This document shows, one piece after another, positions 1 through 7,920 of a stretch of 64,000 nt of DNA. The notes under the pieces were generated by a model, which saw only the letters and a program-made list of their open reading frames with translations, ran no database searches and had not been told where the DNA came from. Source of the DNA: Amycolatopsis umgeniensis (lineage in GTDB: Bacteria; Actinomycetota; Actinomycetes; Mycobacteriales; Pseudonocardiaceae). A program made the translations under genes and the position numbers. Location: the NCBI RefSeq assembly GCF_014205155.1, contig NZ_JACHMX010000001.1, positions 4,588,001 to 4,652,000 on the forward strand. The letters run 5' to 3'. Each line of letters opens with the position of its first letter. Positions within the stretch are counted from its first letter, which is position 1.

Positions 1-1362
1 GATGACCAGCACAAATGCGCCCTTCATCCCGAGCGAGCCCGCCCCGACGGACGCGAACAACGTCCCCAGCGTCGCCACGCCCAGCGCCATCGCGGCCTGC
101 TGCGACGTCGTCAGCATCCCGCTGCCGACCCCGGCGATCTCCGGCGGCACCTTCGACAGCACGATCCGGAACACCGTCGTCATCGCGAGCCCCTGACCGA
201 GACCGCACAGCAGCATCCCCGGCGCGAAATCGAGCACCCCCAGATCCGGCCAGTCCAGCAGCACGGTGCCGATCAGCACCAGCAGCCCGAGCAACTGGAT
301 CGAGAGACCGGCGGCCACCACCCGCTGCCCGAACCGCGTCACCAGGCGGCTGCTGACCAGGCACATCGCGAAGAACGCGAGCGAAAGCGGCGCCGTCACC
401 AGTCCGGAATCCAGCGGGCCGAGGTGCAGCCCGTCCTGCAGCGTCACCGCGAACACGAACATGAACGCGCTGAACCCGACGAAGAACGGCAACCCGACCA
501 TCAACCCTTGCCGCACACTCGGCATCCGCATCACCGACGGCGGCAGCAGCGGAACACCGCCGTGGCGTTCCATCCGGCGTTCGACGTGGACGAAGCCTGC
601 CGCGGCGAACGGGAAGACCACGAGCAGCGCGACCGTCCACAGTGGCCAGTCCAGGGCGGGCCCTTCCGCCAGCGGCAGCAACAGCGAAACCAGCGCGATC
701 GTCAGGAGAACCGTGCCCTTGCGGTCGATGCCGAGAGGGTTGCTCGAGCGGCTCTCCGGAACGAGCCGCCGCGCGACCAGCAGACCGGCGATCCCGACCG
801 GGACGTTGACCACGAAGATCGGCCGCCAGCTGGTGCCCCACAGATCGGCGGCGACCAGCGCCCCGCCGAGGAACTGGCCGAGCACCATCGAAAGGCCCGC
901 TGTCGCGCCGTAGAGACCCAGCGCCTTGGCCCTGCGTTCGCCGGTCGTGGTCGCCTGGATGATCGACAGCACCTGCGGCAGCATCAGCGCGGCCGCCGCT
1001 CCCTGCGCGGCCCGCGCCAGTACCAGCGTCAACGCCGTCGGAGCGATCCCGCAGAGCAGCGAGGTCACGGTGAACGAGGCCAGCCCGATCAGGAACAGCT
1101 TGCGACGGCCGAAGGCGTCGCCGAGCCGTCCGCCGACGACGAGCAGTACGGCATAGGCGATCCCGTAGGCCGCGACCACCAGTTCCAAAGTGGCCGATGA
1201 GGTGCGAAGGTCGGAACCGATCGCGGGCAGGGCGATGTTGACGATGAAGAAGTCGATGAGGGGAAGTGCCGCCCCCAGCAGCACGGTGACCAGGCCCGCC
1301 GAGGTCAGGGCCGGTCCGGCGGCGACGCGGGTGGGCGTCGCCGGAACTTGCGTCGAAGTCAT
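1..1362 (-). CDS. MFS drug exporter, DHA2/EmrB-QacA type (3' end outside window)
   Basis: The minus-strand frame is open from an ATG at 1362 to the window edge, giving 454 codons. The protein starts MTSTQVPATPTRVAAG and enters a first membrane helix containing PLIDFFIVNIALPAI, typical of 14-helix proton-driven multidrug exporters. The cytoplasmic loop motif GGRLGDAFGRRKLF (motif A) follows helix 2. Many further hydrophobic helices alternate with short basic loops. It is divergent from an MmyB-type regulator across a palindromic operator, so repression by that neighbour is likely. No clear ribosome site precedes the ATG. The substrate cannot be read from sequence. Family assignment is firm; the C-terminal helices are missing. 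Confidence 0.9.
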   Translation of the reverse strand, partial: MTSTQVPATPTRVAAGPALTSAGLVTVLLGAALPLIDFFIVNIALPAIGSDLRTSSATLELVVAAYGIAYAVLLVVGGRLGDAFGRRKLFLIGLASFTVTSLLCGIAPTALTLVLARAAQGAAAALMLPQVLSIIQATTTGERRAKALGLYGATAGLSMVLGQFLGGALVAADLWGTSWRPIFVVNVPVGIAGLLVARRLVPESRSSNPLGIDRKGTVLLTIALVSLLLPLAEGPALDWPLWTVALLVVFPFAAAGFVHVERRMERHGGVPLLPPSVMRMPSVRQGLMVGLPFFVGFSAFMFVFAVTLQDGLHLGPLDSGLVTAPLSLAFFAMCLVSSRLVTRFGQRVVAAGLSIQLLGLLVLIGTVLLDWPDLGVLDFAPGMLLCGLGQGLAMTTVFRIVLSKVPPEIAGVGSGMLTTSQQAAMALGVATLGTLFASVGAGSLGMKGAFVLVI

Positions 1363-1388
1363 GGGTACTACGATCAACCGGTTCCCAC

Positions 1389-1436
1389 CCTGGTACCAGG
1401 AGTGTATTTATCCTGGTACCACCACTACCTGGTAAT
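1389..1436. promoter_or_regulatory. Operator array between exporter and regulator
   Basis: A perfect 12-bp palindrome CCTGGTACCAGG lies at 1389-1400. A near copy, CCTGGTACCACC, is at 1412-1423 and a half copy, CCTGGTAAT, at 1428-1436. A further GGTAC sits at 1364-1368, next to the exporter start. The sites fill the gap between the divergent genes, as expected for autoregulation plus exporter control. Binding by the adjacent regulator is inference. Confidence 0.65.
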
Positions 1437-1470
1437 CGGCTTCGAGCTTTGCGAACCTGATGAGGTGACC

Positions 1471-2304
1471 TTGACCGTCGATTCGCGAGTGGCCGACGTG
1501 CGACGGCACGAACTGGCCGCGTTCCTGCGCAGCCGTCGCGAGCGCATCACCCCGGACCAGGTCGGCCTGCCGATCAGCGGCAGGCGCCGCACGCCGGGGC
1601 TGCGCCGTGAAGAGGTCGCGCAGCTCGCCGGGGTCGGGGTCACCTGGTACACGTGGCTCGAGCAGGGGCGCGACATCAACGCGTCCGAGCAGGTGCTGGA
1701 CGCGATCTCCCGCACCCTCCGGCTCGACCCGTACGAGCACAAGCACCTCTTCACCCTCGCCGGCGCGGCCGAACCGCCGCTGGAGAAGGACTGCAAGCTC
1801 CTGAGCCAGAACGTCTTCCGGATGATGGAGAAACTGGAGCCGTATCCGGTCTGCGTGCGCAACGCGCGGTGCGACATCCTCGCCTACAACCGGGCCTACG
1901 ACTGGCTGATGGGCGGCCTCGACGCCATCCCGTTCGAGGAGCGCAACACCCTGATCCAGTGCCTGACCAACCCCGAGTGGCGGCGCAGGCTCCCGGACTG
2001 GGAGCTCAACCTGCCCCGCGTGGTCGCGGGCTTCCGGGCGGCGATGGCCGAGCACCTCGCCGAACCGGCGTGGAAGAACCTGGTCAAGCGGCTGCGGCAG
2101 GAGTCCGACGTCTTCGAGCGGATGTGGAAGGAACACGACGTCTCCACCGAGCGGATCGTGCTCAAGCGGTACCTGCACCCGGACGTCGGCCTGCTGCGGT
2201 TCGAATTCTCGTACCTGTACCTCGGGCGGCGCTCCGAGATCTCCCTGGCGACGCTGACCCCGGCGGATGAGGAAACCGCGGCGAAACTGCCCAGGTCCTT
2301 CTGA
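1471..2304 (+). CDS. XRE-family regulator with MmyB-like ligand-binding domain
   Basis: A helix-turn-helix DNA-binding regulator of about 277 residues. The N-terminal part (residues about 8-75) has the signature RRRTPGLRREEVAQLAGVG followed by TWYTWLEQGRDI, diagnostic of the MmyB group. The C-terminal two thirds match the MmyB ligand-binding domain in length and aromatic pattern (for example YDWLMGGLDAIPFEERN). I place the start at TTG 1471, which has GAGGTG a few bases upstream; GTG 1465 is an alternative. Upstream in-frame codons run through the operator and are unlikely to be coding. It probably represses the divergent exporter and itself; the ligand is unknown. Confidence 0.88.
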   Translation: MTVDSRVADVRRHELAAFLRSRRERITPDQVGLPISGRRRTPGLRREEVAQLAGVGVTWYTWLEQGRDINASEQVLDAISRTLRLDPYEHKHLFTLAGAAEPPLEKDCKLLSQNVFRMMEKLEPYPVCVRNARCDILAYNRAYDWLMGGLDAIPFEERNTLIQCLTNPEWRRRLPDWELNLPRVVAGFRAAMAEHLAEPAWKNLVKRLRQESDVFERMWKEHDVSTERIVLKRYLHPDVGLLRFEFSYLYLGRRSEISLATLTPADEETAAKLPRSF

Positions 2305-2367
2305 GGAGGGAGGCGGACCAGGCTCGCGAGGGAGTCTTTCCGCGGCCTGAACGCCGACGCTGACAGC

Positions 2368-3225
2368 ATGACCGCAGCAGTCGCCGCCCCCAAGATCTCC
2401 AGTGCCCGCCTGATCGTCTGCTACGCGGCGATCCTCGGCACGCTCCCGTACCTGACCCTCAAGGCCTCCTGGGTCACGGGCGGCGACCTCGGCCTCCGTG
2501 ATCCGTCCTTTGTGGACTCGGAGCTGATGCTGTTCGCCAACCTGCTCACCGGCGGGATGGACGTCGTCGCGGTGGTGCTCGCGCTGGCGTTCACCTACTC
2601 CTGGGGCCGCCGGATCCCCGCGCCGCTCGTGCTCTTCCCGATCTGGATCGGCACCGGGCTGCTCGCGCCGATCGTGCTGAACCTCCCGGTGATCGTCGCC
2701 GACCTGGCGAAACAGCAGCTGACCGAGATGCCGCTGGAGAACTGGGTCTGGGCCGTCGTCTACGGCGGTTTCGCCTGGCAGGGGATCCTGCTGCTGACCG
2801 CGTTCGTGCTCTACGCCCGCGACCGCTGGTGGTTCGTCGTCACCGGCACCGTGCGGCCGGGGACGATCGGCTGGGCAGGCGGACTCGGCATCGTCGCCGC
2901 GCTCGTTTCCGCGATCGGCCACGTGAGCTGGGCGTTCGGCCCCGGCGGACTGTCCGCCCGCGGCCAGGACGTGGTGATCGCGGTACTCGGCCTGCTGGCC
3001 GTGATCGCCTTGGCGACCGTGTCGCGGGGACGGTTCTGGCCGCGGCTGGTGCTGGTGTGGACCGGCGCCGGGGCCATGGCGGGCTCGGGCGCGTGGGGCT
3101 TGTTCAGCGCGTTCACGATGGGATCCGCCGCGCACGCGCCGGTTTTGGCCGTCCAGGTGATCGGCGGGGTGCTGATGATGACTTCGGTCCTGCGTCGGCT
3201 ACCGGCGGTCGAGCAAGCGGCGTGA
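2368..3225 (+). CDS. Multi-pass membrane protein, function unknown
   Basis: A 285-residue protein from ATG 2368 with about eight hydrophobic helices separated by short loops, for example around ARLIVCYAAILGTLPYLTL near the N-terminus and VIAVLGLLAVIALATV near residue 215. No catalytic motif or known transporter signature is visible. It follows the MmyB regulator by 63 bp in the same direction and could be co-transcribed, perhaps as another target. Its last 27 bp overlap the convergent PIN gene. I cannot assign a function. Confidence 0.75.
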   Translation: MTAAVAAPKISSARLIVCYAAILGTLPYLTLKASWVTGGDLGLRDPSFVDSELMLFANLLTGGMDVVAVVLALAFTYSWGRRIPAPLVLFPIWIGTGLLAPIVLNLPVIVADLAKQQLTEMPLENWVWAVVYGGFAWQGILLLTAFVLYARDRWWFVVTGTVRPGTIGWAGGLGIVAALVSAIGHVSWAFGPGGLSARGQDVVIAVLGLLAVIALATVSRGRFWPRLVLVWTGAGAMAGSGAWGLFSAFTMGSAAHAPVLAVQVIGGVLMMTSVLRRLPAVEQAA

Positions 3226-3756
3226 TTCCTTGCTGAAGCCGGGAACCGTTCTCTCGAATCTTTCGAGGAACTCGCCCAAGCTCTCCGGTGGCCGTTCGAG
3301 AGCGTCGACCTGTTCACGCAGGCAGCGAAGTGTCGCAGCTGGATATAGATCGAGCTGGTCGAGCAGAAAGTCATCCGGATGTACGGCGTCGATCCGATAG
3401 GGCTCGAGGGCTGCGACAGGGAAATCCTTGAGATTCGCCGTCACGATCACGGCGGCATCCGCGCGAGCGGCTGCAGCCAGCACGCGCCTGTCCTTCGGAT
3501 GATTGGTCATGGCTGGAATCAGCGGCTCGTAGCCGGTGACCCTGGCATCGGGGAAGGCTGAACGCATACCGGTCAACCGGCGCGTCACCTGTGCGGGTTC
3601 CAAGCCGAAATGCGCGACGAGGTTTCGTTCGACCTCGTCGAGTACATCGTCGGACCACAAGGCGCGGTAGGTGCCCGCCTCGGCCAGCCGCAGCAAGAGA
3701 TCCGTCAGCCGGATCGGAATCAGCACACAAGCGTCGAGGAAGGCGGGGAAAGGCAC
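3199..3756 (-). CDS. PIN-domain toxin (VapC-like)
   Basis: A 185-residue protein from GTG 3756. The N-terminal motif FLDACVLIPIRLTDLLLRL carries the first PIN acidic residue (Asp8). ALWSDDVLDEVERNL supplies the second acidic cluster, and DRRVLAAAARADAAVIVTAN with the following NLKDF supplies the remaining ones. PIN enzymes are Mg-dependent ribonucleases that act as toxins when paired with an antitoxin. The antitoxin gene ends 2 bp upstream, the usual order of such pairs. At about 185 residues it is longer than classical VapC (about 130) because of a helical C-terminal tail. Toxicity is inferred from family and context. Confidence 0.83.
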   Translation of the reverse strand: MPFPAFLDACVLIPIRLTDLLLRLAEAGTYRALWSDDVLDEVERNLVAHFGLEPAQVTRRLTGMRSAFPDARVTGYEPLIPAMTNHPKDRRVLAAAARADAAVIVTANLKDFPVAALEPYRIDAVHPDDFLLDQLDLYPAATLRCLREQVDALERPPESLGEFLERFERTVPGFSKESRRLLDRR

Positions 3757-3758
3757 GG

Positions 3759-4247
3759 CTAGCGAGTTTGGATGAACCCGTCGGCGATGTCATCGCTGCC
3801 ATCCCGGTTCGCCGTGGCTGTCAGCTCATCGAGTATTCCTTGCCGTTCCGCACGGGAGCTTGCCCGATAGGCGAGCAGGTCGCTGAGGAGGACTCGGCGG
3901 TGACGTCCTGGTTTCTCGAACGGGATCTCGCCGGACTCCAGCAGCTTGACCAGCGTCGGCCGGGACATGTTGAGCATGTCGGCCGCCTGCTGGGTGGTCA
4001 GGACCGCGTTCAACGGCGCGATGTTGATGGCGAAGCCCTGGGACATGGCCTTCACGACGTCGCGCAGAACGTCGTAGACCTGCTCGGGAAGGGACACCTC
4101 GCTACCGTCCGGTCCGACCAGTTTCGCCTGGTGAGCCGGAGACGCCGCCAGGGTGATGAACTCGTCGAGCTGCCGGAGTTCTCGGCGGGCCTCCGGTTCG
4201 GCGACGGAGGGCGGGAGCACGGTGTGCTGTTCGATCGTCGATGTCAC
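3759..4247 (-). CDS. Antitoxin with excisionase/MerR-type HTH
   Basis: A 162-residue protein from GTG 4247, which has a strong GAGGGAGG ribosome site. The C-terminal half holds the helix-turn-helix LTTQQAADMLNMSRPTLVKL followed by the wing EKPGRHRRVLLSDLLAY, the excisionase-like fold. The N-terminal half contains a linker and a helical region (LDEFITLAASPAHQAKL). It is immediately upstream of the PIN toxin. In this arrangement such proteins bind the toxin and their own promoter. The pair is divergent from a two-component system, so the 150-bp gap at 4248-4397 probably holds two promoters. Confidence 0.8.
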   Translation of the reverse strand: MTSTIEQHTVLPPSVAEPEARRELRQLDEFITLAASPAHQAKLVGPDGSEVSLPEQVYDVLRDVVKAMSQGFAINIAPLNAVLTTQQAADMLNMSRPTLVKLLESGEIPFEKPGRHRRVLLSDLLAYRASSRAERQGILDELTATANRDGSDDIADGFIQTR

Positions 4248-4397
4248 GTTGCCTCCCTCGGGCAGCCGGGGTCCTCCCGCCACTCTAATCGAAAAAAACG
4301 AAAGCCGCATTCCTGCGTCGGCTACCGCACACGGCGTAGCCGGGAAGCCGCTTTCCAACGGACGCGGTCCCCCTCCGCCCCGGGTAGCTTTCGTCCT

Positions 4398-5522
4398 GTG
4401 CTGCTGAAAGAACGGTTTCCGTGGAGTCCCTGGGTGGGCCGCGTGCTCCGCGTGGTGCTCCCGCTGGGGTTCGTCCTCGGCGCCACGAGCAGTGCCTCCC
4501 GCTGGCAACCGGACGCGCCGCCGCTGACCACGTCCGGCGTGCTCTGGCTGGTCGCCACCGCGGTACCGCTGCTTCTCGTCCACCGCTTCCCGATGACGAT
4601 CTTCCTGCTCACCTCCGCGCTGACGTTGGGTTACTACGCGTCCGGCAACCCGGGCGGGCCGACGATCGTGCTGCCGACGATCGCGCTGTTCGTGCTCACC
4701 AAGATCCGCGGACCGCTGGTCGCCGGGGTCACCGGCGGATCGCTGCTCGCGGTCGCCGGCGTCGTGTTGTTCGTCCGGCACGGGTTCGGCGCCTTCGACA
4801 TGCGGGCCGGGCTGGGGTTGGTCTGGGTGATCGCGGTGGTCGGGATCGGGACGGCCGTGCGCAACGGGATGGCCGCCGCGCGGGCCCGCCGCGAGCAGGC
4901 CGACGAGCACCGGCACCGGATGGCCGAGCAGGAGCGGCTCACCATCGCCCGCGAGGTGCACGACGTCGTCGCGCACAGCCTCGCGATGATCAATGTCCAG
5001 GCCGGGGTCGCCGCTCACGTCGCCGACAGGCGCCCTGAGCAGGCGAAAGAGGCGCTGCTGAACATCAAGGCGGCGAGCGCTTCGGCGCTGAAGGACCTTC
5101 GCGCGACGTTGGCCGTGCTGCGTTCCGGGGAGGACAAGGCGCCCGCGCCGAGCCTCGCCCAGGCCGACGAGCTGTTCGAGCACGCGCGGGCCGCCGGGCT
5201 GGAAGTGCGTGTCGAGGGCGAGCCGGGCGAGCTGCCCGCGCCGGTCGACGGCGCCGCGTACCGGATCCTGCAGGAATCGCTGACCAACGTGGTCCGCCAC
5301 GCGAACCAGGCACGCGGCGTCGACGTCAGGTTCGAGCGGAAAACCGGTGCGCTGACGCTGCTCGTCCGCGACGATGGCCGTGGCGCCGTCGAACCCGCGC
5401 CCGGCCACGGGTTGCGCGGCATGTCCGAACGGGCGGCCGCGCTGGGCGGCGCGCTCACGACGTCCGTTGTGGACGGCGGGTTCCAGGTTCGCGTGGAATT
5501 GCCGATCGAGGGGGAACGATGA
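4398..5522 (+). CDS. Sensor histidine kinase, NarL/DesK type
   Basis: A 374-residue kinase. Residues about 1-150 form four to five membrane helices with very short outside loops, so it may sense membrane state or an intramembrane cue. The HisKA_3 box is EVHDVVAHSLAMINVQAG with phospho-acceptor His188. The ATPase domain shows ESLTNVVRHA (N box), DDGRG (G1) and GHGLRGMSERAAALGG (G2). The start is taken as GTG 4398; the frame runs further upstream but that part overlaps the divergent antitoxin and lacks coding character. The stop overlaps the regulator start as ATGA, so the two are translationally coupled. Confidence 0.92.
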   Translation: MLLKERFPWSPWVGRVLRVVLPLGFVLGATSSASRWQPDAPPLTTSGVLWLVATAVPLLLVHRFPMTIFLLTSALTLGYYASGNPGGPTIVLPTIALFVLTKIRGPLVAGVTGGSLLAVAGVVLFVRHGFGAFDMRAGLGLVWVIAVVGIGTAVRNGMAAARARREQADEHRHRMAEQERLTIAREVHDVVAHSLAMINVQAGVAAHVADRRPEQAKEALLNIKAASASALKDLRATLAVLRSGEDKAPAPSLAQADELFEHARAAGLEVRVEGEPGELPAPVDGAAYRILQESLTNVVRHANQARGVDVRFERKTGALTLLVRDDGRGAVEPAPGHGLRGMSERAAALGGALTTSVVDGGFQVRVELPIEGER

Positions 5523-6187
5523 CGATCCGGGTGGTCCTCGCCGACGACCAGGTGCTCGTACGCGCCGGTTTCCGGGTGCTGCTGGAGACCGAAGACGGCT
5601 TCGAGGTCTGTGCCGAGGCCGGCGACGGCGAACAGGCCGTCGCGGCCGCCGTCGAGCACAAGCCGGACATCGTCGTGATGGACATCCGGATGCCCGGCGT
5701 CGACGGTCTCGAAGCGACGAGGCGGATCACCGCGAATCCCGAGCTGACCGGGGTGAAGGTCCTGGTCCTGACCACCTTCGATGTCGACGAGTACGTCTAC
5801 GAGGCGTTGCGCGCCGGCGCGAGCGGGTTCCTGCTGAAGGACACCGACCCGGTCGAGCTGCTGCGGGCGCTGAAGGTCGTCGCCGCGGGTGAGGCGCTCC
5901 TGGCGCCGACCGTGACCCGGCGGCTGATCGCGGAGTTCGTCGAACGGCCGGAGAACCGCCGGATCGACGTGAGCGCCGTCCGCGAGATCACCGACCGGGA
6001 ACGCGAGGTCCTCGGCCTGGTCGCCGGCGGCATGTCGAACGACGAGATCGCCGCGCATCTGGTGATCTCGACGGCCACCGCGCGCACGCACGTCAGCCGC
6101 ATCATGACCAAGATCGGGGCACGCGACCGGGCGCAGCTGGTGGTGCTCGCTTACGAATCCGGCCTGGTCAGCCCTCGCCGGGGCTGA
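5519..6187 (+). CDS. Response regulator, NarL/LuxR type
   Basis: A 222-residue partner of the preceding kinase. The receiver domain (about 1-120) has DD at 9-10, phospho-acceptor Asp55 in VVMDIRMPG, Thr in LTTFD and Lys in LKDTDP. The C-terminal LuxR HTH (about 155-215) reads TDREREVLGLVAGGMSNDEI and continues into STATARTHVSRI. The ATGA overlap with the kinase gene fixes the start. Targets are unknown, since no transporter is next to it in the same direction. Confidence 0.94.
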   Translation: MTIRVVLADDQVLVRAGFRVLLETEDGFEVCAEAGDGEQAVAAAVEHKPDIVVMDIRMPGVDGLEATRRITANPELTGVKVLVLTTFDVDEYVYEALRAGASGFLLKDTDPVELLRALKVVAAGEALLAPTVTRRLIAEFVERPENRRIDVSAVREITDREREVLGLVAGGMSNDEIAAHLVISTATARTHVSRIMTKIGARDRAQLVVLAYESGLVSPRRG

Positions 6188-6729
6188 TCGTGATTCCCCA
6201 CCGCGTTCCCCCAAAAAGCTGAGATTGCCGAAAAGTCCCCGCGGTCACCGGGAGTCATTGTGCCTGCCACAACGCTGACACTGCGTTAATCTGACCAAGT
6301 GCACGTGCAGATGCACGTCCCGGGCGAGGTCTCCCGTGAGATCGGCCGAGTCGTCGTTGTCGCTTCATCTCGGTCTCGACCAGGGTTCCGGTCGAGCGTC
6401 GGCCGGATTCCGAAGGGCGATTCGAAATCATACGCACGTACTGCTTGTCCTGATTTCCTGACGAGTCCGGCGGTATCGCGCCGGGGCTCCCCTTGTCTTC
6501 GTGCACGGTGCGTGATTTTTTCTTGAGTTGCCGCGCCGAATAGCGGTCACTTTCCGTCGCGAAAAGACTTGGCAGACCGGTTCCGCCGAGGGACGGTTGC
6601 TTTCTCGCAATGCCGCTGAGCACTAGTCTTCGGCTGAACGGCGCAACGGCGATGTCACCTACCCGAAGTGATTCTCACCCGGCCGGGCAAGAACCCGATT
6701 CACTTTTCTTCTCTCACTGGGAGTCACTA
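6188..6729. other. 542-bp intergenic region with palindrome, no convincing gene
   Basis: Open frames here have poor actinobacterial codon bias and no recognisable protein. A 16-bp palindrome with a 2-bp centre, ACGTGCAGATGCACGT, lies at 6303-6318. It is just downstream of a promoter-like stretch (CTGACACTGCGTTAATCTGA, about 6275-6294), so a regulator may bind there. The A+T content is locally higher around 6500-6600. The region probably holds a long leader and promoter for the small membrane protein and Crp-family gene that follow. Confidence 0.4.
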
Positions 6730-6930
6730 TTGACGGCAAATACTCCTGATCCACTTCTGGTGGTCACCGTGGGCGTCGTCGTTCTCGCCTACATCGTTTT
6801 CACCGCGATCCTCACCCGGCTCTTGCTCGCCGGGAAGGTCGCCCAACCGGCGAAGGTCATCGGCTCGGTCGCGGCGCTCGTGGCCGGGCTCCCGGCGATC
6901 CTCTACGCGTTCGCGGCGGTGGTGGGCTGA
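6730..6930 (+). CDS. Small membrane protein upstream of Crp-family regulator
   Basis: A 66-residue protein with two hydrophobic helices (VVTVGVVVLAYIVFTAILTR and VIGSVAALVAGLPAILYAFA). I choose TTG 6730 because GGGAG lies 6 nt upstream; an ATG at 6610 would add 40 polar, low-complexity residues without a ribosome site. Its stop overlaps the next start as TGATG, so it is coupled to the Crp-family regulator. Such a tandem could link a membrane signal to the regulator, but nothing in the sequence proves it. Confidence 0.65.
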   Translation: MTANTPDPLLVVTVGVVVLAYIVFTAILTRLLLAGKVAQPAKVIGSVAALVAGLPAILYAFAAVVG

Positions 6931-7658
6931 TGGGCGGGGACTTCCTGGCAGCGGTCACCGAAAGGCAGCGGCAGCGGCTGCTCGAACTGGGCAAGCACGT
7001 CGACTACGCGCCGGGCACGACGTTGCTCAACCAAGGCGATCCGGCGCCGCCGGTGCTGATCGTGCGGTCCGGCTTCGTGAAAGCGATCCGCGCGGCCCAG
7101 GGCGACACGTCGCCGATGATCGTGGACCTGCTCGGCGCGGGCGACGTCCTCGGCATCGAAGACTGCCTGGCCAGACGGTCGAGTCACCTCTCGTGCGTCG
7201 CCACGAAACAGGTCCGCGTACTGGAGATCCCGCAGAACGCCTTCCACGGCTTTCTCGACGAAGACAAGCAGGCGATGGCCTTGATCGCCCTGGACCTCGC
7301 CGTCCGGCTGCGGTTGCGGAACGTGGCACTGGGTTTCGCGACGGCCAAGGTCCGGAGCCGGTTGACCGCGTTCCTCACCAGGTTGCAGTCGCTCTACGGG
7401 GTCCCCGGCGAAAGCGGCGTCGTCATCGACGTCGGCCTGAATCACACGGACATCGCGTCCGCGATCGGCGCTTCGCCCGCGTCGGTCAACGCGGAGATGG
7501 CGAAATTGAAGAACGAGGGCTATCTGACCACGGGATACAAGACGATCCACGTGAAGAAGCGTTTGCGCGAGGACGGCCCCCCGCTTTCTTCGGCACGCCC
7601 CGCCCGGCCACGGCGGATTCCGCAGATGCGAATCGGGCGGCGGGTGGCGATGGGGTGA
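6930..7658 (+). CDS. Crp/Fnr-family transcriptional regulator
   Basis: A 242-residue protein. Residues about 15-125 form the cyclic-nucleotide-binding beta-barrel (YAPGTTLLNQGDPAPPVLIV, then GAGDVLGIEDCLA). The usual phosphate-binding RxS/T signature of true cAMP receptors is not obvious, so the ligand may differ. The winged HTH at about 150-205 reads HTDIASAIGASPASVNAEMA. The C-terminus carries about 35 extra residues rich in Arg and Pro. It overlaps the small membrane gene upstream, and a hairpin overlapping its stop codon likely ends the transcript. Confidence 0.88.
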   Translation: MGGDFLAAVTERQRQRLLELGKHVDYAPGTTLLNQGDPAPPVLIVRSGFVKAIRAAQGDTSPMIVDLLGAGDVLGIEDCLARRSSHLSCVATKQVRVLEIPQNAFHGFLDEDKQAMALIALDLAVRLRLRNVALGFATAKVRSRLTAFLTRLQSLYGVPGESGVVIDVGLNHTDIASAIGASPASVNAEMAKLKNEGYLTTGYKTIHVKKRLREDGPPLSSARPARPRRIPQMRIGRRVAMG

Positions 7659-7702
7659 AACGGGACTTTCACCGGGGAATCCGCGATGAAAGTCCCGTTC
7701 AC
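7655..7702. repeat. Hairpin overlapping the Crp gene stop (dispersed repeat family A)
   Basis: Arms GTGAAACGGGACTTTCA (7655-7671) and TGAAAGTCCCGTTCAC (7687-7702) pair with one bulged base across a 15-nt loop. The following TTCACCTCATG (7698-7708) also occurs in the tandem repeat at 45801-45811. There is no T-tract. It may act as a terminator or mRNA-stabilising hairpin and belongs to a repeat set seen at three other loci here. Confidence 0.65.
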
Positions 7703-7741
7703 CTCATGATGCGCCGCGGGGTGCGCAAAACGGTGGCGAGC

Positions 7742-7822
7742 TCAGCCGCGCTTCAGTTGCAGCGCGAGCCGTATGACGAACACGACGGCCAGCGCGGCGA
7801 CCAGGGCGATTTCCCAGGCCAT
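7742..7822 (-). CDS. 26-residue membrane microprotein
   Basis: An ATG at 7822 opens a 27-codon frame: Met-Ala-Trp-Glu, then the hydrophobic stretch IALVAALAVVFVIRLALQL, ending Lys-Arg-Gly and TGA. The ribosome site GAGGAGGAG lies 6-14 nt upstream and is one of the strongest in the window. The peptide is one membrane helix with a basic C-terminal end, oriented with the C-terminus inside by the positive-inside rule. It stands alone between the Crp-family gene (convergent) and the glycosyltransferase operon end. Function unknown; similar single-helix peptides often modulate a membrane complex. Confidence 0.6.
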   Translation of the reverse strand: MAWEIALVAALAVVFVIRLALQLKRG

Positions 7823-7920
7823 GGCGGCTCCTCCTCGTCCGGCATCCGAACGCTTCCGATGCTCTGCCCATAAGGCGCATCAACGGGGGAGGACGTTCAC
7901 CGACACGGCCTAACTCACAC

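Noticed and set aside
1408..3135. Very long minus-strand open frames, here and at 60295-63519, 19107-21062, 31299-33362
   Set aside because: They are Pro/Arg/Gly/Asp-rich mirror frames of confirmed genes in G+C-rich DNA, with no domain or ribosome site.
6255..6623. Minus-strand open frame in the 6.2-6.6 kb gap
   Set aside because: Codon use and composition do not resemble real genes; no ribosome site or recognisable motif.
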